DNA of 64,000 bases from Erythrobacter sp. (GTDB lineage: Bacteria; Pseudomonadota; Alphaproteobacteria; Sphingomonadales; Sphingomonadaceae), in the NCBI GenBank assembly GCA_027311945.1, contig DAICXZ010000018.1, positions 1-64,000 of the forward strand, in the 5' to 3' direction. Position numbers and translations under genes: made by a program. Positions 57,661 to 64,000 of the stretch are shown in pieces. A model generated the notes under the pieces. That model was given only the letters and a program-made list of their open reading frames with translations, had not been told where the DNA came from and did no database searches. Numbering within the stretch: position 1 is the first letter of the stretch; the number at the start of each line of letters is the position of its first letter.

Positions 57661-59133
57661 ATGTCCGATTCGCCAACAGAAGTGCCGGCCAAGGCACCAG
57701 CCCGGATGCGCGGTGATCTCACCAGCGGACCGATCCCCAAGACGCTGCTGATGTTCAGCCTGCCCGCGTTGCTGACCAATATCCTGCAGTCGCTGTCAGG
57801 CACGGTGAACTCGATCTGGGTCGGACGGCTGATCGGCGAAGAGGCGCTGGCCGCCACCGCCAATGCCAACATCGTGATGTTCCTCGTCAGCTCGGCGGCC
57901 TTCGGGTTCGGCATGGCGGGTACGGTGCTGATCGGCCAGCGCTATGGCGGACGCGATCTCGACGGGGCGCGCCGCAGCTTCGGCTCGGCGGTGGGCTTCT
58001 GCGCCATGCTGATGCTGGGAATCGCGGCGGTGGGCTATGCCTTTGCCGGGCCACTGCTGCGCCTGCTGGCAACGCCCGAAGCGGCCTATCCGCTGGCTCT
58101 GGTGTACCTCCAGCTGATCTTCCTCTCGATGCCGTTCATGATGGTCTCGATCATCCTCTCGATGGGCTTGCGCGGCACGGGTGATGCGAGCACGCCGCTG
58201 ATCTTCATGGGTGTGACCGTGGCGCTCGACACCGTGCTGAACCCGCTGTTGATCGCGGGCTATGGCCCTTTCCCGCAGCTCGGCATCGCCGGGTCGGCGC
58301 TGGCGACGATCATCTCGGCGATGATCTCGTTCGTCGCGATGGTGGCCTATGTCTATGCCAAGGATCTGCCGCTTCGCCTGCGGGCAAAGGAGCTGCGTTA
58401 CCTCTGGCCCTCGAAGGAGGAGTTGCGCTTCATCCTCACCAAGGGCCTGCCAATGGGCGCGCAGCTGCTGGTGATGAGCAGCGGCGGGATCATCGTGGTC
58501 GGCCTCGTCAACCGCGAGGGGCTGCTGACCACGGCGGCCTATGGCGCGACCATGCAGCTGTTCAACTACATCCAGATGCCCGCCATGGCGATCGGCGGCG
58601 CGGTGAGCGCGATGGCCGCGCAGTACATCGGCGCGAGGAAGTGGGACGGGCTCGACAAGGTGACCAAGGCCGGGCTGTGGCTTAACCTCACCTTCACCGG
58701 CGTGGTGACGGTGCTCTTGCTGCTGTTCGACCGGCCGGTGCTGGTGCTGTTCCTCGGGCCCGACAGCCCGGCGGTGCCGATTGCGCGGCATATCCAGCTA
58801 TTGGCGAGCTGGAACTTCATCCTGTTCGGCGTGACCATGGTCTATACCGCCACGATGCGCGCGGCAGGCGCGGTGTGGATACCGCTGGTGGTGGTGGCCG
58901 TGGCGCTGTTCCCCGTGCGTCTGGGCTTCTACGAGCTGACCTACGGCTGGCTCGAAGCCGATGCGATCTGGCTGAGCTTCCCGGTGGGCGCGGCGGTTGG
59001 CCTATTGCTGGGTTGGTACTTTTACCATCACTTCAACTGGCGCGCTGCGGCAGGCGCGCAGAGCCCCGAGATGGCGGCGGAGGGAGCCCATGCCGAGGGC
59101 CAGCCCACCGGCCGGATGAGCGCTGACCTCTAG
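57661..59133 (+). CDS. MATE-family efflux transporter
   Basis: This is a cation-coupled exporter in the cytoplasmic membrane. The 490 residues have twelve predicted helices in two bundles: 'LLMFSLPALLTNILQSLSGT' starts the first half and 'GLPMGAQLLVMSSGGIIVVG' the second. The substrate could be a drug, a dye or a native metabolite. ATG at 57661 immediately follows the queE stop, so the two may be co-transcribed. It is convergent with the HerA-like gene; their stops overlap. Confidence 0.9.
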   Translation: MSDSPTEVPAKAPARMRGDLTSGPIPKTLLMFSLPALLTNILQSLSGTVNSIWVGRLIGEEALAATANANIVMFLVSSAAFGFGMAGTVLIGQRYGGRDLDGARRSFGSAVGFCAMLMLGIAAVGYAFAGPLLRLLATPEAAYPLALVYLQLIFLSMPFMMVSIILSMGLRGTGDASTPLIFMGVTVALDTVLNPLLIAGYGPFPQLGIAGSALATIISAMISFVAMVAYVYAKDLPLRLRAKELRYLWPSKEELRFILTKGLPMGAQLLVMSSGGIIVVGLVNREGLLTTAAYGATMQLFNYIQMPAMAIGGAVSAMAAQYIGARKWDGLDKVTKAGLWLNLTFTGVVTVLLLLFDRPVLVLFLGPDSPAVPIARHIQLLASWNFILFGVTMVYTATMRAAGAVWIPLVVVAVALFPVRLGFYELTYGWLEADAIWLSFPVGAAVGLLLGWYFYHHFNWRAAAGAQSPEMAAEGAHAEGQPTGRMSADL

Positions 59134-60833
59134 CCGCCCTGTGCGCGCCAGCGCTGGACGGTGCGGTAGACCATCTCCTCCTCGCCGCCGCTGTGGCTCC
59201 ACAGCTCGACGAAGCTGGGGTCATCCGAGGCCGGGCGCTTGGACTCCTCCAGCGCATCGAAGTTGACGCGCATCGGGATCGACACGCCTTCGCCGCAGAT
59301 GATGCACTCGCGGTTGCGCAAGGCCGGCACCGAATCGAGGAACCCGCGTGCGCCCTCGGGCATGGCAGCCTTGACGAACGCCTGGTCGCGCTCGTTGTTG
59401 AGGCGCATCGAGATGATCGTGCCGCACTGCGAGAGCACGCCTTCGGCAAGGTCCGACGGACGCTGCGTGATCAGGCCGAGCGAGATGCCGTACTTGCGGC
59501 CCTCCTTGGCGATGCGCGACAGGATACGGCCGACCGAGTTGCCGTCGGAGTTGCGCTCGTTCGGCACGTAGCGGTGGGCCTCCTCGCAAACGAGCAGGAT
59601 CGGCGTGGTGCGCTCGCCCCGGCTCCAGATTGCAAAGTCGAACACCATGCGGCTGAGCACGGCGACCACGGTGCGGGTGATGTCCGAAGGCACGCCCGAA
59701 ACGTCGATGATCGAGACGGGCTTGTCCGAACTGGGCAGGCGGAACACCTTGGATATGAAGTCGGTCATGGTGTCGCCCACCAGCATGCCGGAGAACATGA
59801 ACTGGTATCGCGGGTCGGCGCGCAGTTCCTCGATCTTGGTCTTGATGCGCATGTAAGGCGCGGTGGTGGTTGCCTTGTCGAGCTTGCCCATCTCGTCCTG
59901 CAGCATGTTGGTGAGGTCGGACAGCAGATAGGGGATCGGCGAATCGACGGTGATCTTGCCGAGGCTCTGCGCGAGCCGGTTCTTCGATCGCGCCGCCAGC
60001 AAGCACTTGGCGAGGATGTCCTTGTCTTCCTGCAGATCGTTACCGGTGGAGCGCAGCAACACCTCGCAGTGTTCCTCGAAGTTCATCAGCCAGTAGGGCA
60101 TCTGCAGGTTGGAAACGTCGAAGATCATGCCGGTGTTGCGGAAGGCAGCGGCATATTCGCCGTGCGGGTCGATCATCGCGATATGGCCCTGCGGCGCAGC
60201 CTCGCAGATGCGGTGCAGGATCAGCGCGGCGCCGGTCGACTTGCCGGTACCGGTCGAGCCGAGCAGCGCGAAGTGCTTGCCGAGCATCGCATCAACGTAG
60301 ATCCCCGCCCGAATATCGCGGGTGGGGTAAACCGTGCCGACCTGGATCGAGCGGCGCCCATCGGAGGCGTAGATCTGCCTCAGATCGTCGGAAGTGGCAG
60401 GAAAGATCTCCGAGCCGGGGATCGGATAGCGCGTCACGCCGCGACGGAACCCGTGAAGCTTGCCGGTCAGCCGCTCTTCCAGCCCCTCGCCGAGGAAATC
60501 GATGTGGGCAACGAGCACATTGCCCTCGCCGCGCCGATCCTGCCGCTGGTCGCGCACCGAACCCAGCAGCCAGCCCTCGTTGGTGCGCACCTTGATCAGG
60601 CTGCCAACCTGCCCTGCCTGCGCGACCGAGCGGTCGGCATCGCCCATGCACGCGTTGAGCCGCTCAAGTTCGAGCGCGATCGCCGAGCCTGCGCCCGATA
60701 CTTCGAGCACACAGCCGATCGGCTGCGCGGCAAGTTCGCTGCCATTGTCCAGCGTATCGGGAGCAAATTGCCGTTCAGCAGCCTCGCCGTGCGGCTGCGC
60801 ACCGTGGGTGAAATTCGGGCGCATTTCGGTCAT
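59130..60833 (-). CDS. HerA-like ATPase (DUF87 domain)
   Basis: This 567-residue protein has the HerA-type RecA fold: a HAS-barrel-like N-terminal part (about 35-170), Walker A 'LLGSTGTGKSTGAALIL', Walker B 'ILLVCEEAHRYVPNE' and 'GRKYGISLGLITQRPSDLAE', the arginine-finger helix region. HerA helps NurA in archaeal end resection; in bacteria the DUF87 proteins act on DNA or in defence, and this one's partner is unknown. No NurA-like or SIR2-like neighbour is present. ATG at 60833 gives the family-like MTEMRPNF start. Confidence 0.87.
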   Translation of the reverse strand: MTEMRPNFTHGAQPHGEAAERQFAPDTLDNGSELAAQPIGCVLEVSGAGSAIALELERLNACMGDADRSVAQAGQVGSLIKVRTNEGWLLGSVRDQRQDRRGEGNVLVAHIDFLGEGLEERLTGKLHGFRRGVTRYPIPGSEIFPATSDDLRQIYASDGRRSIQVGTVYPTRDIRAGIYVDAMLGKHFALLGSTGTGKSTGAALILHRICEAAPQGHIAMIDPHGEYAAAFRNTGMIFDVSNLQMPYWLMNFEEHCEVLLRSTGNDLQEDKDILAKCLLAARSKNRLAQSLGKITVDSPIPYLLSDLTNMLQDEMGKLDKATTTAPYMRIKTKIEELRADPRYQFMFSGMLVGDTMTDFISKVFRLPSSDKPVSIIDVSGVPSDITRTVVAVLSRMVFDFAIWSRGERTTPILLVCEEAHRYVPNERNSDGNSVGRILSRIAKEGRKYGISLGLITQRPSDLAEGVLSQCGTIISMRLNNERDQAFVKAAMPEGARGFLDSVPALRNRECIICGEGVSIPMRVNFDALEESKRPASDDPSFVELWSHSGGEEEMVYRTVQRWRAQGG

Positions 60834-60932
60834 CGATTGTTTCCGCTCCAAGCGACGTAGATGCAAGGCGGATAACAATCGGGTGGTTAAGATCGCGTCA
60901 AAACCAGGTGCTCGTAACTAGGTGTTGCGACC

Positions 60933-61790
60933 CTAGACAATCGCAAACAGGCGGCCCGCCGCCCAACCCATGAACAGCGACATGCTGATCGCAAACAGGC
61001 CGTAGAGGAACGAGTTGTCCTGCGACTGATTGGCGATGGCGAGCTCCACCCCCTCCTTGTGAACGACCAGCTCGCGGCTGTTCGAGGCGATCACCCGGCC
61101 TTTGAGGACCGCGAAGGTTTCCGCCGTATATTCGCCGGGCCGCACGTTCGAGGGGATCGGCAGGCGCACAGAATAAAGCACCCCCTCATCCAGATCGACC
61201 GCACCGTCGAACTGGTTGTAGAGCCCCTGCCGCTGGCGCAGGTCGACCAGGCCGGACGAGAAACGCGCCTGTTCTGCCGGGTCGATGGTGCCGGTGGGCG
61301 AGAGCTGAATATAGTCGAGCCCGAACTCGTAGATCGCCGCCGTGCGCGGATCGACGATATCGGAAACCGGGCTCGACGAGGCCATGGCGTAAAAGCTGGG
61401 CACAGAGCGGTAGTCGGTGCTCGCGGCGTTCACCCAGATGCCCGCGATCTGTTCCTTCTCGCGCAGGGTGATCGGCTCGGTCGGGCCCTTGAGTACGACG
61501 ACGATGTCGTAGTCTTCCGCCGCTCGCCGCCCGCGGGGATCGAGCAGCGCGCCATAAAGCAGCAGTTCGGTGCCCGTGAAGCCCTGCCGCAAGACGATGT
61601 CGGTCTGCGATGCGCCAACGACGAGGATCGGATCGCGCCCCTGCGCATGAGCAGGGCTACAGAGCCCCAAGAGCAAGCCCACAATCAGCGCCAACCAAGC
61701 CAACGGCCCAAAAGGCCGCAAGGCCAAGCGGCCGCTCGCAGGTGCCCCGAAGCCAAAGGCGGAGGGAACAGCGCCGAGGATACCCATCAC
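60933..61790 (-). CDS. TIGR02186-family membrane protein (TSUP partner)
   Basis: This 285-residue protein has a signal peptide-like N-terminus ending 'CSPAHAQG', a beta-rich periplasmic domain ('VVGASQTDIVLRQGFTGTEL' to 'PGEYTAETFAVLKG') and one C-terminal membrane helix ('FLYGLFAISMSLFMGWAAGR'). This arrangement is TIGR02186, which regularly sits next to a TauE/SafE-type transporter. The function is unknown; a periplasmic accessory role for sulfur-compound transport is a fair inference. It overlaps the TSUP gene by four bases. Confidence 0.85.
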   Translation of the reverse strand: MMGILGAVPSAFGFGAPASGRLALRPFGPLAWLALIVGLLLGLCSPAHAQGRDPILVVGASQTDIVLRQGFTGTELLLYGALLDPRGRRAAEDYDIVVVLKGPTEPITLREKEQIAGIWVNAASTDYRSVPSFYAMASSSPVSDIVDPRTAAIYEFGLDYIQLSPTGTIDPAEQARFSSGLVDLRQRQGLYNQFDGAVDLDEGVLYSVRLPIPSNVRPGEYTAETFAVLKGRVIASNSRELVVHKEGVELAIANQSQDNSFLYGLFAISMSLFMGWAAGRLFAIV

Positions 61791-62701
61791 AAGGGCACCA
61801 CCGAATAGACCTCGTCAGGCCGGATGGTGAGACCGAAGGCCATGCGCAGCGCGATCGCCAGCACGATAGAGGCAAGGATCAGGCGCAGAACCTCAGGCTT
61901 GGCGACCTGCGCGATGCGGGTGCCATACTGCGCGCCCGTAACCGAGCCGACCAGCAGCAGCCCCGCCAGCACAATGTCGACCGCGTGGGTGGTGAACGAG
62001 TGGACCATGGTCACCAGCATGGTGATGAACAGGATGTTGAACAGGCTGGTGCCCACGACCACCCGCGCACTCATCCCGAGGATATAGAGCATCGCGGGCA
62101 CCATCATGAAGCCGCCACCCACGCCCATCAGCATGGTGAGAATGCCCACCACCAGCCCCAGAAGCGCCGGCGCGAGCGGCGAGACGTAGATGCCCGAGGC
62201 ATAGAACCGCATCCGGTAAGGCAGCGCGGCGATCATCGGATGGTGCCGGCGCTTGGCGGCTCGCTTCTTGCTGCCGAAGCGGGCGGGCTTCAGCTCGGCC
62301 AGCGCCTCGCGCATCATCAGCCAGCCGATGGTGCCAAGCAGCAGCACGTAAAGCAGGTTGATGACCACGTCGATCTGGCCGATCGCCTGTAACAGCGAGA
62401 ACAGCCCGGCGCCCACCAATGCTCCACACAGTCCGCCCGCGACCATCACCGCGCCGATCTGGAAGTCGACGCCTTTATTGCGCATGTGCCCGAAGACGCC
62501 CGAAACGCTGGCCCCCGTCACCTGCGTGGCGGCGGAAGCGGCAGCCACGGTGGGCGGGATGCCGTAGAAGATCAGCAGGGGAGTGGTGAGGAAGCCCCCG
62601 CCAACCCCGAAAATGCCCGACAGGATGCCCGTGCCAAAGCCGAGCATGACGATAAACAGCCCGTTTACCGACAGATTGGCGATGGGGAGGTAGACATCCA
62701 T
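61787..62701 (-). CDS. TSUP (TauE/SafE) family anion exporter
   Basis: TSUP transporters move sulfite, sulfoacetate or other small sulfur anions. The 304 residues have about eight helices, with the repeated 'GILSGIFGVGGGFLTTPLLI' and 'ILTMLMGVGGGFMMVPAMLY' motifs that mark the family. The central cytoplasmic loop is basic ('FGSKKRAAKRRHH'). It is coupled to the TIGR02186 gene by a four-base overlap. No sulfur-metabolic enzyme is near in this window. Confidence 0.92.
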   Translation of the reverse strand: MDVYLPIANLSVNGLFIVMLGFGTGILSGIFGVGGGFLTTPLLIFYGIPPTVAAASAATQVTGASVSGVFGHMRNKGVDFQIGAVMVAGGLCGALVGAGLFSLLQAIGQIDVVINLLYVLLLGTIGWLMMREALAELKPARFGSKKRAAKRRHHPMIAALPYRMRFYASGIYVSPLAPALLGLVVGILTMLMGVGGGFMMVPAMLYILGMSARVVVGTSLFNILFITMLVTMVHSFTTHAVDIVLAGLLLVGSVTGAQYGTRIAQVAKPEVLRLILASIVLAIALRMAFGLTIRPDEVYSVVPL

Positions 62702-62755
62702 GCCTGCGGCCTATCGCATGGCAGGCCCTAGGCAAAGATGAATGCTGCGCTGCGG

Positions 62756-63937
62756 CTAAAAACCTGCTGACAGTGTGAGCGCAGGGCCACTGGCAGGCGC
62801 GGCATTGCCCGCCACCCGCATCCGGTAGTCAGCAGAGAGGCGACCATAGACTTTGTCGCCGACGCGAAAGCTGGCGTTGATGCTGGGGCCGACGTCGACT
62901 CGCCGTGTGCCCTTTTGCGCGCCGGCCCATGCCCCGCCGCCAGCAGACAGGGCGAAGTCGCGGCTCTGGGTGAGCGCCCGCGTGAGCCGCATCTGCGCAT
63001 CGACGAACCCGGTCGCGAAGTCGCCGCCGACCCAGCCCGCCTGGGCATAGACCTCGCCCGCCATTTGCGCAGGCAGCACAAACGGCGCCAGCTCGGTGAC
63101 GACAAAGGCCGCCGGGCGCAGTTCGTTCGCGCCGTCGCGCAGGCTCAGCCGCGCCTCTGCCGCGAGGCGCACCGGCACATCGGGTAGCGGCCGCGCCGAC
63201 AGGCCAGCAGCCAGATCGCTTTCGCGCGGACCTTCGAGCGCGGTGGTGGCACGGACATAGCCCTGCGGCCGGTGCATGCTTTCGGGTGCCAGCTGGTAGG
63301 CCAGAACGGCCCCCGCCTGGCTGCGGCCATAGTTCGGCGTGGTCGCCGCCTGCCGCCCGCTCTGGCCGTCATCGCGCCAGAACAACCAGCTGCTCGCAAG
63401 CCAGCGCGATGGCGCGCTCGGCATGGGCGCGAACACCGGGTCAGCCATTGCTGCGGCAGAAGCGAGCGCAGTTGCCTGCCGGTCTGCTCGCGGTGCTTCC
63501 CCTCGCTGCGGCGAAGGCGCCGAACAGCGGTCATTGGCCACGCGGCGGAATTCACTGCACCCCAAACCACCTGGCACCGCCAGCGCTACCGACCGGGAGG
63601 GCCCCAGTGTCGATTCCGCCGCAGGATCACTCGGCTCGGTTGCCGTATCGGCCACCCACTCGCGCGCACCACCTTCGCCCAGCCGTGCCAGTTCGATCGT
63701 GACAAGGGGTTGGAAATCACGATCGATGCGCGCGCGACGCTCCGAAAACTCTGCGCCAGCCGCCGAGTATCGGGCCAGCGCCTCGCCCGGGTCGGCAAGT
63801 GCCAGCTCGGAGCGAGCTTCCTGCAACAGCAATGGTGATTGCCAGAACGCCAGCCGCAGCGAGACCCACACGGCCAGAACCGCCACCATGGCGACCACAG
63901 GCCGCCCGCGCGTGGCGCCCGCTTCGTCCGCCGTCAT
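62756..63937 (-). CDS. Outer-membrane barrel-like protein of unknown function
   Basis: This 393-residue protein starts with a basic segment and a hydrophobic helix ('VVAMVAVLAVWVSLRLAF'), then about 170 Ala/Pro/Arg-rich residues. The C-terminal half is rich in alternating strands ('VYAQAGWVGGDFATGFVDAQ') and ends 'LTLSAGF'; a terminal Phe is the usual outer-membrane barrel signal. The pattern resembles the C-terminal domain of NfrA-like polysaccharide export proteins, but this is not proven. Its ATG overlaps the stop of an upstream gene cut by the window edge (ATGA). Confidence 0.6.
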   Translation of the reverse strand: MTADEAGATRGRPVVAMVAVLAVWVSLRLAFWQSPLLLQEARSELALADPGEALARYSAAGAEFSERRARIDRDFQPLVTIELARLGEGGAREWVADTATEPSDPAAESTLGPSRSVALAVPGGLGCSEFRRVANDRCSAPSPQRGEAPRADRQATALASAAAMADPVFAPMPSAPSRWLASSWLFWRDDGQSGRQAATTPNYGRSQAGAVLAYQLAPESMHRPQGYVRATTALEGPRESDLAAGLSARPLPDVPVRLAAEARLSLRDGANELRPAAFVVTELAPFVLPAQMAGEVYAQAGWVGGDFATGFVDAQMRLTRALTQSRDFALSAGGGAWAGAQKGTRRVDVGPSINASFRVGDKVYGRLSADYRMRVAGNAAPASGPALTLSAGF

Positions 63938-64000
63938 TTCCCAAGTTCACCCAGCGTCACCCGCGAACGAAGCTCCGGTTCCTCGAATGCCTTTGCCGGA
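63934..64000 (-). CDS. Partial upstream gene, C-terminal end only
   Basis: The last 21 codons of a minus-strand reading frame ending 'EEPELRSRVTLGELGK' run off the window edge. Its TGA overlaps the ATG of the barrel-like gene in the ATGA form seen elsewhere here, which supports translation coupling. Nothing more can be said about its product. Confidence 0.4.
   Translation of the reverse strand, partial: PAKAFEEPELRSRVTLGELGK

Overview
The window is chromosomal, GC-rich, densely packed DNA from an alphaproteobacterium, most likely a sphingomonad of the Erythrobacteraceae (Erythrobacter/Altererythrobacter group). This rests on the order argS-SPOR-nagZ-scpA-scpB-tatABC, a Bpt-type leucyltransferase, an ATP12 chaperone, a very large TonB-dependent receptor with a terminal Phe, a TSUP/TIGR02186 pair and dispersed palindromes of the 'CTGAGCTTGTCGAAG' type. 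No taxon was tested by alignment. About 62 genes are supported. No rRNA, tRNA, CRISPR array, prophage or transposase was seen.

Layout. 1-5 kb: bpt, threonine ammonia-lyase, a beta-hydroxyacid dehydrogenase and an exported amidohydrolase. 4.9-11.6 kb (minus): one long operon, argS, SPOR protein, nagZ, scpA, scpB, tatA, tatB, tatC. 11.6-15 kb: a lipoprotein, ispH-thrB-rnhA and a YegP-like peptide. 15-17.1 kb (minus): an alpha/beta hydrolase that appears to start at ATT, overlapping an FAD oxidoreductase. 17.2-24.5 kb: Tad/Cpa pilus operon cpaA-cpaB-cpaC-cpaD-cpaE-tadB-tadC with no cpaF ATPase between cpaE and tadB. 24.5-32 kb: MarR regulator, MTA phosphorylase, TonB receptor and clpB. 32.2-36.3 kb: genes with a lipid flavour (PmtA-like methyltransferase, Mpo1-like membrane protein, membrane-anchored class III aminotransferase, phosphatidylserine decarboxylase). 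36.4-46.1 kb: M16 peptidase, trmL, gatCAB, DUF4153 protein, FKBP and rpsU. 46.4-49.5 kb: crcB-rluC-HAD-small membrane protein-atp12, joined by ATGA overlaps. 49.7-53.3 kb (minus): Mla-type lipid transport operon. 53.4-64 kb: valS, queE, a MATE exporter, a HerA-like ATPase, TIGR02186/TSUP and an outer-membrane-type protein running to the edge.

The most unusual object is valS. Its open frame of about 1052 codons carries two unrelated extragenic-palindrome families translated in frame, one followed by a three-copy 30-bp tandem repeat, so DNA repeats appear to have been turned into peptide inserts inside an essential enzyme. Other points worth checking are the pilus operon without its motor ATPase, a probable ATT start codon, a possible lipid-remodelling neighbourhood, a truncated GIY-YIG remnant abutting a terminator, and related GTTGC/GCAAC palindromes at the MarR gene and upstream of clpB.
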